A stretch of DNA of 64,000 nt. Origin: an uncultured Collinsella sp. (GTDB lineage: Bacteria > Actinomycetota > Coriobacteriia > Coriobacteriales > Coriobacteriaceae). Position numbers and translations under genes: made by a program. Below the pieces are notes generated by a model. The model did no database searches. It was not told the origin of the DNA and saw only the letters and a program-made list of their open reading frames with translations. This document shows positions 43,352 to 52,037 of this stretch, piece by piece. The stretch lies in contig UQIE01000003.1 in assembly GCA_900541065.1 (NCBI GenBank), forward strand, positions 1 through 64,000, written 5' to 3'. How positions within the stretch are numbered: position 1 is the stretch's first letter; each line of letters starts with the position of its first letter.

Positions 43352-43446
43352 GCATGCTCCCTACGCCAGCATTAACTGACAGGTTCAAAGGATTGGGCCC
43401 CATGCCCTCTCAGCCTTGTGGTTTGCACCGCCGGCACTCCCGCATC
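43352..43446 (-). promoter_or_regulatory. TPP riboswitch
   Basis: The minus strand reads GGCTGAGAGGGC, then CCTTTGAACCTGT and GCTGGCGTAGGGAGCAT, the conserved cores of the THI-box aptamer. With the downstream terminator stem it should shut off thiM, the thiamine-binding protein gene and thiE when TPP is plentiful. Confidence 0.95.
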
Positions 43447-43511
43447 GAATCTGTTGTTCCCTATACTAGCGCACCGTTACAATGGATACGGTGAAAATGA
43501 CGGGGGACTCT

Positions 43512-44420
43512 ATGATCAAACTTGTGCTAACCGATATGGACGATACGCTGATTCCAGCCGGGCATGATGGCGCCAGCGACTACGCCATTGAGGGTATTCA
43601 TGCCATGCAGGCGGCGGGTCTGCACTTTGGTCCGGTTTCGGGTCGTCAGCCGTCCGCGATGGGCTGGATGTTCCGCAATCGCTCCGAGTGCTTCTCGACC
43701 GGTGCGTTTTGCAACGGCCAGGTGATGTTTGTCGATGGCGAAGTAGTCGCTTCGCGCGCAATCGATAACGATGTCCTTATGCGCTTAGCCGATTATTTTG
43801 AACAGGAGACCGACGATACGTATTTGAAGGTCTACCGTTTGGGTGATGACTTTTGGAATAACGATGCCTATTGCGTGACAAGCGATCCCGAGCGTGTGCG
43901 TCGCGCCATGAAGTCAGGCGGCAACGCGTGGCTCAAGGGCGAAGAGGCTCCCTGTCGTCCTGTCGTTGACGATGCCCCGGTATACAAGGCGAATATCTGG
44001 AGTGCCCGTTCGCGCGAGGAGCTCGCGGAGCTACGTGAGCGCGTTGCCGCTGAGGTGCCGGAACTCTCGCTTGTGTTTCCCAACAACCGAGTGCGCCTGT
44101 TCGACATCCTTCCGGCTGGTTGGGACAAGGGCTGCGCTGCGCTGGAGCTGGCGCGCGCTTTGGGCCTGACGCCCGACGAGGTGGCCGTATTCGGCGATTC
44201 CGATAACGATTTGCCCATGATCGATGCCGTTCCTAACTCCGTTGCAGTCGCCAATGCCAACGAGGTCGTCACGGCGGCGGCGCGCTGGCATATCGGCGCT
44301 GCGGCAGATGATGCGGTCGCCGGGGCTCTGCATCAGATTGCCGCCTGCGCCGCGACGGGGGAGATGCCGTCGTTTATGCGCCAGGTGGACGCGGCGGGTC
44401 TTGGCGCCACGAACGTCTAG
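43512..44420 (+). CDS. HAD-IIB (Cof-type) phosphatase
   Basis: A 302-residue HAD hydrolase. The nucleophile motif is LTDMDDTLIP near residue 7, the later motif GDSDNDLPMI gives the metal-binding acids, and the cap and DKGCAALELARALG block match the Cof/YwpJ group. These enzymes dephosphorylate sugar phosphates and other small phosphates. The ATG at 43512 follows GGGGGAC. The LysR gene begins ten bases after the stop. Confidence 0.9.
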   Translation: MIKLVLTDMDDTLIPAGHDGASDYAIEGIHAMQAAGLHFGPVSGRQPSAMGWMFRNRSECFSTGAFCNGQVMFVDGEVVASRAIDNDVLMRLADYFEQETDDTYLKVYRLGDDFWNNDAYCVTSDPERVRRAMKSGGNAWLKGEEAPCRPVVDDAPVYKANIWSARSREELAELRERVAAEVPELSLVFPNNRVRLFDILPAGWDKGCAALELARALGLTPDEVAVFGDSDNDLPMIDAVPNSVAVANANEVVTAAARWHIGAAADDAVAGALHQIAACAATGEMPSFMRQVDAAGLGATNV

Positions 44421-44430
44421 GGAGAACGTC

Positions 44431-45327
44431 ATGAAGCTTCAGCAGCTTAGGTATGTTGTTAAGGTTGCCGAATGCGGCAGCATCACCGAGGCCTCGCGCC
44501 GGCTCTTTGTGTCGCAGCCTTCGATTACCGCGTCGATCCGCGATCTCGAAAACGAGATGGGTGTGCACATCTTTGAGCGCACCAACAAGGGCGTCATTGT
44601 GTCCGAGGAGGGCGAGACCTTCTTGGGCTATGCGCGCCAGGTACTCGACCAGGCCGACCTGCTCGAGGGCAAGTACAAGGGCGCATCCGAGCAGGTGCCG
44701 CACTTTAGTGTGAGCTGCCAGCATTATTCCTTTGCCGTCAACGCGTTTGTCGACGTGATCCGCGAGTTCGATGCCGCGCGCTACGACTTTACCCTGCGCG
44801 AGGAACAGACCCACGAGATTATCGAGGATGTCGCGCACATGAAAAGCGAGCTGGGCATCCTATATCTGTCCGAGCACAACCGCGAGGTCATCGAGCGCAT
44901 GCTGGTGGCCAACGAGCTCGTGTTCGAAGGGCTCTTCTGCGCCACGCCGCATGTCTTCGTCTGCGCCGACCATCCGCTGGCGGACCGCTCCAGCGTGACG
45001 CTCGAGGATCTGGAAGACTACCCGTTCCTGTCCTACGAGCAGGGCAGCTACAACTCGTTTTACTATTCCGAGGAGCTGACCTCGACGTTCGAGCGTCGCA
45101 AAAATATCCGCGTGCGCGACCGTGCGACGTTGTTCAATTTGGCCATGGGCCTCAACGGCTACACGGTATGCTCGGGCGTGATCAGCCACGAGCTCAACGG
45201 CCCCGGCATTATCTCGATTCCGCTCGACGTGGACGAGTACATGGAGATTGGCATCATCACGCGCAAGAACACGACGCTTACGCGCTACGGTCGGGCCTAT
45301 ATCGACGCGATTCGCCAGCACATTTAG
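44431..45327 (+). CDS. LysR-family transcriptional regulator
   Basis: A 298-residue LTTR with the HTH SITEASRRLFVSQPSITASI and a full effector-binding domain. It ends 156 bases before a MetE-like gene and probably regulates it; the palindrome at 45374-45396 is a fitting target. This pairing recalls MetR/CmbR-type control of methionine genes, which is inference. Start follows GGAGAA. Confidence 0.9.
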   Translation: MKLQQLRYVVKVAECGSITEASRRLFVSQPSITASIRDLENEMGVHIFERTNKGVIVSEEGETFLGYARQVLDQADLLEGKYKGASEQVPHFSVSCQHYSFAVNAFVDVIREFDAARYDFTLREEQTHEIIEDVAHMKSELGILYLSEHNREVIERMLVANELVFEGLFCATPHVFVCADHPLADRSSVTLEDLEDYPFLSYEQGSYNSFYYSEELTSTFERRKNIRVRDRATLFNLAMGLNGYTVCSGVISHELNGPGIISIPLDVDEYMEIGIITRKNTTLTRYGRAYIDAIRQHI

Positions 45328-45373
45328 GCTGCTGTGCTCCGCGCGGGTCAAATCTCTTTATGGCAGTCCAGAC

Positions 45374-45396
45374 TGATATAGGAAACATCTATATCA
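45374..45396. promoter_or_regulatory. Putative LysR operator
   Basis: TGATATAG (45374-45381) and CTATATCA (45389-45396), seven bases apart, upstream of the MetE-like gene. The spacing and AT-rich arms fit an LTTR box. Confidence 0.45.
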
Positions 45397-45482
45397 AACT
45401 GTTATAAACGTATATTTTACGATGGTCATATGAGCGCTCATACTCTGTCCCAGTAAAGCAACCAATGCAAAGGGAGATATCT

Positions 45483-46616
45483 ATGAGCACTTCGATTCAA
45501 CCGAATGCGCCGTTTCGCGCCGATATCGTCGGCAGCTTTCTTCGTCCGCAGGCTGTAAAGGACGCCCGTGCCGCCTATGTCGCGGGTAAACTCGACGCTT
45601 CCGGCCTTAAGGCCGTCGAGGACGATGCCATTCGCGATTTGGTGGTCAAGCAGAAGGCCGCCGGCCTGCAGGTGATCACCGATGGCGAGTTCCGCCGCAG
45701 CTACTGGCACCTCGATTTTATGTGGGGCCTTAACGGCATTGAGCGCCGCACCTCACGCACGGGTTATATGTTCCATGATGAGGAGACGACGGCCGACACC
45801 GCCGTGGTTACTGGTCCCATTAGCGGCGAGAACCACCCGTTCGTCGAGCATTTTAAGTTCGTCAAGGCGCTTGAGGGGGAGGGCCAGGTCGCACGCCAGA
45901 CCATTCCGGCGCCGATCCAGACGTTCTCTGAGGTCACGCTCGATCGCTGCGACGGCCAGCAGGAGAGCCTGCGCGCTGTCTATAAGACCGATGAGGAACT
46001 TGCCGACGCCATTGCAGCCGCTTATCGCACAGTGATCGCCGACCTGTACGCAGCAGGCTGCCGCAACATCCAGTTTGACGACTGTACCTGGGGCATCTAC
46101 TGCGATACCGATTTTGTTGCCAAAACCGGCATGAGCCCGGTCGACCTGCAAAAGGTAAGCGAGCTGGGCGTGGCGCTCAACAATGCTGCCATCGCGGGCA
46201 AGCCCGACGATCTGGTTATCAACACGCATGTGTGCCGCGGCAACTATCACTCCACGTATGCCTTCGAGGGTGGTTACGATCCCATTGCGCCGTACCTGTT
46301 CGCACATGAGAACGTCGACGCGTTCTACCTTGAGTTCGATACGCCGCGCGCCGGTGGCTTTGAGCCGCTCAAGTATGCTGCTCCCGGCAAGAAGGTCGTG
46401 CTGGGCCTGGTGACCACCAAGGCCGCTGAGCTCGAGGACGAGGATGCCATCGTCGAACGTATCCACGAGGCCGCAAAGTATGTGCCGCTCGAGAACCTGT
46501 ACCTGTCGCCCCAGTGCGGCTTTGCCAGCTGTGAGATTGGCAACAAACTGACCGAGGACGAACAGTGGGCAAAGATCGCGCTGGTCAAGCGCATTGCCGA
46601 GCGCGTTTGGAAGTAA
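45483..46616 (+). CDS. MetE C-terminal-like methyltransferase (YxjG/YxjH type)
   Basis: A 377-residue protein homologous to the catalytic half of cobalamin-independent methionine synthase. It has GSFLRP at the N-terminus, and the zinc-site pieces THVCRGN, FYLEFD and LSPQCGF. The absence of the MetE N-terminal half marks it as a YxjG/YxjH-like or core-MetE enzyme that may use another methyl donor to make methionine. Its start follows AAGGGAG. Confidence 0.88.
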   Translation: MSTSIQPNAPFRADIVGSFLRPQAVKDARAAYVAGKLDASGLKAVEDDAIRDLVVKQKAAGLQVITDGEFRRSYWHLDFMWGLNGIERRTSRTGYMFHDEETTADTAVVTGPISGENHPFVEHFKFVKALEGEGQVARQTIPAPIQTFSEVTLDRCDGQQESLRAVYKTDEELADAIAAAYRTVIADLYAAGCRNIQFDDCTWGIYCDTDFVAKTGMSPVDLQKVSELGVALNNAAIAGKPDDLVINTHVCRGNYHSTYAFEGGYDPIAPYLFAHENVDAFYLEFDTPRAGGFEPLKYAAPGKKVVLGLVTTKAAELEDEDAIVERIHEAAKYVPLENLYLSPQCGFASCEIGNKLTEDEQWAKIALVKRIAERVWK

Positions 46617-46739
46617 CGCTACCGTTTGCAGGTGACGGCGCGTGCGAGACATGGCGTATCACGTACAATGGTTCGGATCGTATCGTTCGGGCAGGTTATC
46701 CGATATGCCTGATCGCCCTTCCATCATGAAAGGACTTCC

Positions 46740-48074
46740 ATGTCCCAATCCTCGACGCCCGCCGTCACCGATGCCGTCTACGATGCATCGTCGCTCGGCC
46801 GCCCGCGCATGTTTGTGTTGGGTTTGCAACACATGTTTGCGATGTTCGGAGCCACGGTGCTCGTGCCTGTGCTCACCGGCCTTTCCGTTTCGGCGACGCT
46901 TCTGTTCGCCGGCATCGGCACGCTGCTGTTTCATTTTCTATCGCGCGGTAAGGTGCCCGCGTTTCTGGGCTCGTCGTTTGCCTTTATCGCGGGTTATGCC
47001 GCCATTGCACCCAACGGCGAGGCCGAGCTTTTGCCTTACGCTTGCCTGGGCGTTGCCTGCGCCGGCCTGCTCTATCCGGTGCTGGCGGCGCTGTTCCGCG
47101 CATTTGGCGCCAAGCGTGTCATGCGCTTCTTTCCGCCGGTGGTGACCGGTCCCATCGTCATTTCCATCGGCCTGATCCTGGCGAGCTCTGCCATTGCCAA
47201 CTGCCAGACCAACTGGCTTGTCGCCGTTATCGCTGTGGCCGTGATCGTCATCTGCAACATCTGGGGCCGCGGCATGGTCAAGATCGTGCCGATTTTGCTG
47301 GGCGTTGTGGTGAGCTATGCCGTCGCGGCGGTGCTGGGCGAGGTTGATTTTTCGGGCGTTGCCGCCGCTCCGTGGGTCGGTCTGCCCATCGTGTGGGACA
47401 ACACCGTGTTTGCGCTCTTTGGCCCGCAGTTCGATAGCGGTCTTGCCACGACGGCTATCATCACCATCATGCCGCTGGCCTTTGCGACCATGATTGAGCA
47501 CATTGGCGATATCTCCGCCATTGGCTCTACCTGCGAACGCAATTACATTGCCGATCCCGGTCTGCACCGTACCCTGCTCGGCGATGGCCTGGCGACCATC
47601 TTGGCGTCGCTCTTTGGCGCTCCGGCCAATACGACGTATGGCGAGAACACCGGCGTGCTTGCCCTGACGCGCGTGTTCGACCCGCGCGTGATTCGCATTG
47701 CCGCGTGCTGTGCCATCGTGCTTTCGTTCTGCCCCAAGTTTGCTGCTGTGATCGCTGCTATGCCGGCGTGCGTTATCGGCGGTGTGTCACTCGTGCTCTA
47801 CGGCATGATCAGTGCCGTTGGCGTGCGTAACCTCATCGAGAATCAGGTTGATTTCCAGAACAACCGCAACGTGCTGGTGGCGGCTCTGGTGCTCGTGCTT
47901 TCGCTCGGCATTGCCTACAGTACCGCCGGTGCCATCGTGCTGGAGCTGGGCGGCGTGACGATTTCGCTTTCGGGCCTTGCCGTGGGCTCGCTGGTGGGAA
48001 TTGTGCTCAACGCTATCCTGCCCGGTAATGACTTTGAGTTCGATACTTCCGAGCTTGAGGAGACTGCTGAATAG
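46740..48074 (+). CDS. uraA: Uracil permease (NCS2 family)
   Basis: A 444-residue nucleobase:cation symporter with 14 predicted membrane segments. PANTTYGENTGVLALT is the NCS2 uracil-type signature and EHIGD holds the substrate-contacting Glu. These features favour uracil over xanthine. The ATG at 46740 follows GAAAGGA. A strong terminator follows. Confidence 0.9.
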   Translation: MSQSSTPAVTDAVYDASSLGRPRMFVLGLQHMFAMFGATVLVPVLTGLSVSATLLFAGIGTLLFHFLSRGKVPAFLGSSFAFIAGYAAIAPNGEAELLPYACLGVACAGLLYPVLAALFRAFGAKRVMRFFPPVVTGPIVISIGLILASSAIANCQTNWLVAVIAVAVIVICNIWGRGMVKIVPILLGVVVSYAVAAVLGEVDFSGVAAAPWVGLPIVWDNTVFALFGPQFDSGLATTAIITIMPLAFATMIEHIGDISAIGSTCERNYIADPGLHRTLLGDGLATILASLFGAPANTTYGENTGVLALTRVFDPRVIRIAACCAIVLSFCPKFAAVIAAMPACVIGGVSLVLYGMISAVGVRNLIENQVDFQNNRNVLVAALVLVLSLGIAYSTAGAIVLELGGVTISLSGLAVGSLVGIVLNAILPGNDFEFDTSELEETAE

Positions 48075-48095
48075 CAGCTGCGTTCAGCCAAATTA

Positions 48096-48136
48096 AAAAT
48101 GGCGTCCATGCGTATGTACGCGTGGACGCCATTTTT
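48096..48136. terminator. Bidirectional intrinsic terminator
   Basis: AAAAATGGCGTCCA and TGGACGCCATTTTT form a long stem with A and T runs on both sides, serving uraA and the convergent esterase gene. Confidence 0.9.
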
Positions 48137-48848
48137 AATGCGTCAGTATCCAGTGGATGCCGCGCGCCATGCGCAGGTCAGTTTGGGCAAAGTGATTGCC
48201 GGGGTTGAGCTCCAGCGTTGTTGGAATGTCACGCTCGATAAACAGCTCTTCCATCGCACGCGTATCGTCGAGTACGTGCCGCATCATGCGGTTGGGCGTC
48301 TTGGTTTCCTTTTTACCGAGCGACAGATAGGCGGCGTCGGGCGTGGCTGTCATCGTGCGCTCGCGCGCGTAGTCGATAAAGCCGGGGAACCACAGCGACC
48401 CCGATGCACTTGCCGCGCGCTCAAAGACATCTGTTTGCCAAAGTGCCCACAGTGAAAAAAGACCCGCCAACGAGTAGCCGGCAATGCCGCGCCAGGTGGG
48501 CGGGCAGGGAAGTGATGATTCGGCCTCTGGGATTATCTGATTCAGTAGCTCATCGAGAAACTCAGACGCCTGTCCGCCAAAGGGCTCGGCATCTCGTATA
48601 GTTCCGTCGCATTCCCAGGGGCTCAGCTCGCGATTCCAATCGAGTCCTCCAATGGCGGCAAGGGTGAAGGGCGGGCAGTCGAGCTCTCGGCAGCGCTCGT
48701 AGACTTCACTACCGTCGCCCATAACCACGGGAAGGTAGATGACGGGCGCGCCTTCCACACACTCTGAATAAACGGTTATCTGCTTATGATGCGCTTCCAA
48801 GGCAGGCTTCTCTCGGTGTTGTGATATTGACAGCCTCAATTGTCGCAC
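48135..48848 (-). CDS. Putative esterase (esterase D/IroE-like alpha/beta hydrolase)
   Basis: A protein of up to 237 residues. The nucleophile elbow is AGYSLAGLFSLWAL and the later SGSLWFPGF and PGNHFAQTDLRM fit the esterase-D/enterochelin-esterase group (catalytic His in GNH). No signal peptide is seen. The start is uncertain: GTG 48848 has no clear ribosome site, while TTG 48800 follows GAGAG. Confidence 0.8.
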   Translation of the reverse strand: MRQLRLSISQHREKPALEAHHKQITVYSECVEGAPVIYLPVVMGDGSEVYERCRELDCPPFTLAAIGGLDWNRELSPWECDGTIRDAEPFGGQASEFLDELLNQIIPEAESSLPCPPTWRGIAGYSLAGLFSLWALWQTDVFERAASASGSLWFPGFIDYARERTMTATPDAAYLSLGKKETKTPNRMMRHVLDDTRAMEELFIERDIPTTLELNPGNHFAQTDLRMARGIHWILTH

Positions 48849-48875
48849 GCTGGCGCGGGGGCAGACGCTAAAAGA

Positions 48876-48910
48876 AAGGCGCGGAGCCGCTCGATGCGAC
48901 TCCGCGCCTT
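48876..48910 (-). terminator. Intrinsic terminator
   Basis: AAGGCGCGGAG and CTCCGCGCCTT stem; on the minus strand it ends in TTTCTTTT, after the purine permease. Confidence 0.85.
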
Positions 48911-48937
48911 GATGTTCTGCTTTAGCAGACTATGCCG

Positions 48938-50248
48938 TTACGCCACGAAGAAGTAGACGAGGAAGGCAAGGGCTGCGATCCACATGAGCGGCTTGATCTT
49001 GGAGGCCTCGCCCTTAAAGAGCGCGACGATCACGTAGGCGATAAAGCCCAGGCCAATGCCGGCAGAGATGGAGTAGGTGAAGGGCACGCCGGCGACGATC
49101 ATGAACGCCGGGAAACCCTGCGACACGTCGGACCAGTCGATCTCGGAGGCTTCGCTCATCATGAGGTAGCCGACGTAGACCAGAGCACCGCAGGTGGCGG
49201 CGCTGGAAACGATGGTGACGATGGGGGAGAAGAACGCGGCGAGAATGAACAGCACGCCGGTGGTGACGGAGGTGAGGCCCGTGCGGCCACCGTCGGCGGC
49301 GCCGGAAGTGGACTCGACGAAGGTGGTGATGGAGGAGACGCCCATGAAACCGCCCACAGCAGCGGCGGCGGAGTCGACGATCAGGATCTCCTTGATATTC
49401 TCGACGTTGCCGTCGTCGGTGAGGAACTCGCCCTGCTTGGCCACGGCCATCGCGGTGCCCATGGTGTCGAAGAAGTCACTCATGAGCAGCGAGAACGAGA
49501 TGACGAGGAGCGTGGGGTCGGTAAGGACCTTGACGATGGCGGGCACGCCGCCGGCGTCGGCGATGGGGCCACCGATGCTCGAGAAGTCGAGCGGGGCGAT
49601 GATACCGGTCGGAGCATGGGTCACACCTAGGGGGATACCGGCGATGACGGCGACGACGATGCCGATGAGCAGCGAGCCGGGGACGTTGCGGCAGGCGAGG
49701 GCGACTGTCACCAGGATGGAGATGATGCCGACGATGAAGGTGGGGGAGGTGATGTCGCCCAGACCGACGAGTGTACCGGCGCCAGCGGTGATAATGCCGG
49801 CATCGCACAGGCCAATCATGGCGATGAACAGGCCCAGACCCACCGAGATGGCGTGACGCAGGACAACCGGGATGGCGTCCATGATGGCCTCGCGCAGGCC
49901 ACAAAGCACGAGCAGCAAGATGACGATACCCTCGAGGAAGATGACGCTCATGGCCACGTGCCAGTCACCGCCGCAGACGGTGGTGGTGATTCCAGCGATC
50001 ATCGCGTTGACGCCTAAGCCCGACGCGCAGGCGAGCGGGCGGTTAGCGAAGATGCCCATGCAGATGGTCATGATGCCAGCGCCCAGACAGGTGGCGCAGG
50101 CGAGCGCTCCCGCATCGATGCCAGCGCCCGAGAGCACTGCGGGGTTGACGGCGATGATGTAGGCCATCGCCAGGAATGTTGTCAGTCCGGCGCGAAGTTC
50201 GGTCCCGATTGTGGACTTGCGCTCACTGACGTGAAATAGTTCGTCCAT
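48938..50248 (-). CDS. NCS2 family purine permease (PbuG/GhxP type)
   Basis: A 436-residue permease of the AzgA-like NCS2 branch. The first part, TELRAGLTTFLAMAYIIAVNP, and GLGVNAMIAG are diagnostic, and the DTMGTA and TTFVESTSGAADGGRTGL motifs hold substrate-site residues. The usual cargo is guanine/hypoxanthine or adenine. The start at 50248 follows GGAAAGGG. The open frame extends further upstream without a site. Confidence 0.9.
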   Translation of the reverse strand: MDELFHVSERKSTIGTELRAGLTTFLAMAYIIAVNPAVLSGAGIDAGALACATCLGAGIMTICMGIFANRPLACASGLGVNAMIAGITTTVCGGDWHVAMSVIFLEGIVILLLVLCGLREAIMDAIPVVLRHAISVGLGLFIAMIGLCDAGIITAGAGTLVGLGDITSPTFIVGIISILVTVALACRNVPGSLLIGIVVAVIAGIPLGVTHAPTGIIAPLDFSSIGGPIADAGGVPAIVKVLTDPTLLVISFSLLMSDFFDTMGTAMAVAKQGEFLTDDGNVENIKEILIVDSAAAAVGGFMGVSSITTFVESTSGAADGGRTGLTSVTTGVLFILAAFFSPIVTIVSSAATCGALVYVGYLMMSEASEIDWSDVSQGFPAFMIVAGVPFTYSISAGIGLGFIAYVIVALFKGEASKIKPLMWIAALAFLVYFFVA

Positions 50249-50441
50249 GCATACCCTTTCCTTGTTCGGCCCCGAGTTTAGGCCGATTGACACGAACTCA
50301 CCCACTATAGCCCCTTTACGACGCTGTTGTTCCTCGCATGTTGATGTTCGGCGCTTTGTAGCAGACGGACGGTATTTTTCGCATGAAAATGTGTGGGTAC
50401 CGTATACTTAAGCGGTTACAACGACCCCTATGGAGGAACGT

Positions 50442-50861
50442 ATGATTAAAGAGCTTTGCCACGACGAGGCTATCCTGTCCCAGCGTTGCGAGGTTGCGAC
50501 CGTCGAGGACGAGTCGGTTGCTCAGGACCTGATCGATACCATCAAGTCGCTCGACGATGCCGGCTGCCTTGCCGCTAACCAGATTGGCGTTACCAAGAAG
50601 GTCTGCGTCTACCTGGACGACGCCGGCGAGCCCCACGTGCTCTACAACCCCCGTCTGGTGTTTGGCCTGGGTGCCAGCAAGATGGAGGAGAGCTGCCTGA
50701 CGCACGAGGAGGTCACCAAGTCCACGCGCTATATCAAGTGCAAGGTCGCTTATGACGTGATCGTCGACGGCAAGATGCGCGAGCGCAAGCAGGACTTTGT
50801 GGGCTTCGAGGCGCAGATGATTCAACACATGATTGACCACTGTCTTGGAAAGTTGGTCTAA
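50442..50861 (+). CDS. Peptide deformylase-like protein with altered active site
   Basis: A 139-residue PDF-fold protein. Motif 1 is CLAANQIG (usually GLAAxQIG), motif 2 is ESCLT with the metal-ligand C85 (usually EGCLS), and motif 3 is HMIDH (129-133) instead of HExDH. The two metal histidines remain, but the catalytic Glu is Met. So deformylation by the usual mechanism is doubtful; a true def is presumably elsewhere. The start at 50442 follows GGAGG. A -10-like TATACT lies at 50403-50408. Confidence 0.85.
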   Translation: MIKELCHDEAILSQRCEVATVEDESVAQDLIDTIKSLDDAGCLAANQIGVTKKVCVYLDDAGEPHVLYNPRLVFGLGASKMEESCLTHEEVTKSTRYIKCKVAYDVIVDGKMRERKQDFVGFEAQMIQHMIDHCLGKLV

Positions 50862-50893
50862 GGGGACCAAAGCACCGCACTTCGTCTCTTTTG

Positions 50894-50930
50894 GCCCGGG
50901 CATGACATTGTTGTCATGTCCGGGCTTTTG
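50894..50930 (+). terminator. Intrinsic terminator
   Basis: GCCCGGGCATGACA and TGTCATGTCCGGGC stem followed by TTTTG. Confidence 0.85.
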
Positions 50931-50992
50931 TGTTTAGCGCCTTTTTGTTTGGAGACAATGAAATTAGCAAGAACGTAAAGCTAGGAGGCGCT

Positions 50993-51958
50993 ATGTGTAC
51001 GAGTATTCGATTTACCGATAATTCTGGCCACATGTATCTGGGCCGCAATCTCGACTGGAGCTTTGACTACGGCCAACAGGTTCGCGTGATGCCGCGCGGG
51101 TTTCACATTCCGTATTCGTTTATCGACGACGCGACAGCGGCACACGCGGTGATCGGTATGTGCATCGATTACAAGAACTACCCTATGTTCTTCGATTGCG
51201 GCAACGATGCAGGCCTTGCCGTGGCGGGTCTCAATTTCCCGGGTTATGCCGAGTATGCCGAGGACCCTGTCGACGGCAAGACCAATATCGCGGCCTATGA
51301 GTTTCCCCTGTGGGTGGCAGCGACGTTCTCGACGGTCGATGAGGTCGAGGCTGCGCTGCGCGATACGGTGATTGTCGCCAAATCTGCCGGAGAGGGGCTG
51401 GGCGTGTCGCTGCTCCATTGGATTATCGGCGACAGCCAGCGTAGCATCGTGGTCGAGATGATGGCTGACGGCCTGCATGTATACGGCGATCCGGTCGACA
51501 CCCTCGCCAATCAGCCCACCTTCCCGTGGCACATGGAAAACCTCCGCACCTATATCACCGCCACAAGCGATTTTCCGCAGACGGCGACATGGCGTGGCGC
51601 CGAGCTCAAGCCCTATGGAGCCGGTGCCGGCATGCGCGGCATTCCGGGCGATTGCTATTCGCCGAGCCGTTTTGTAAAGGCGGCGTACCTCAATGCCAAT
51701 TACCCGCAAAAGGAGAGCGAGACCGAAAACGTCGTTCGCATGTTCCGCTCGCTCGAGGGCGTGGTGATGATCGAGGGAGCGTCCAGGATGGGCGATGGCA
51801 AGTTCGAGAAGACTATCTACACCGGATGCTTTAGCGCGCGCACGGGCAATTATTACTACGCGATGTATGGGGATCCGTCGATTCGCTACGTGAGCCTGAT
51901 GGATGCCGAGGGCGCGAGCCCCGATAGACTCGTGGTTCCCGAGCCGCGTCGTTCGTAG
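50993..51958 (+). CDS. bsh: Choloylglycine hydrolase (bile salt hydrolase/penicillin V acylase)
   Basis: A 321-residue Ntn hydrolase. After removal of Met1 the nucleophile is C2 (MCTSIRF). R18 and D21 are in GRNLDW, N81 is in GLNFPGY, a further Asn is in LANQPTF and Arg in YSPSRFVK; together these make the choloylglycine-hydrolase active site. It would free bile acids from glycine or taurine conjugates; penicillin V acylase activity cannot be excluded. The start follows AGGAGG. It is flanked by terminators and is monocistronic. Confidence 0.9.
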   Translation: MCTSIRFTDNSGHMYLGRNLDWSFDYGQQVRVMPRGFHIPYSFIDDATAAHAVIGMCIDYKNYPMFFDCGNDAGLAVAGLNFPGYAEYAEDPVDGKTNIAAYEFPLWVAATFSTVDEVEAALRDTVIVAKSAGEGLGVSLLHWIIGDSQRSIVVEMMADGLHVYGDPVDTLANQPTFPWHMENLRTYITATSDFPQTATWRGAELKPYGAGAGMRGIPGDCYSPSRFVKAAYLNANYPQKESETENVVRMFRSLEGVVMIEGASRMGDGKFEKTIYTGCFSARTGNYYYAMYGDPSIRYVSLMDAEGASPDRLVVPEPRRS

Positions 51959-51981
51959 CCGATAGCTTTACCGCAATGCAA

Positions 51982-52017
51982 AGCGGCCCTGCATCTCCCG
52001 TGAGGTGCAGGGCCGCT
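51982..52017. terminator. Bidirectional hairpin terminator
   Basis: AGCGGCCCTGCA and TGCAGGGCCGCT stem extended by CTC/GAG, between the hydrolase gene and kup. Confidence 0.75.
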
Positions 52018-52037
52018 GTCGTTGATTTGTGACGTCG

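Noticed and set aside
43290..43403. N-terminal extension of thiM
   Set aside because: The open frame runs into the riboswitch and terminator; the GTG at 43289 has the proper ribosome site.
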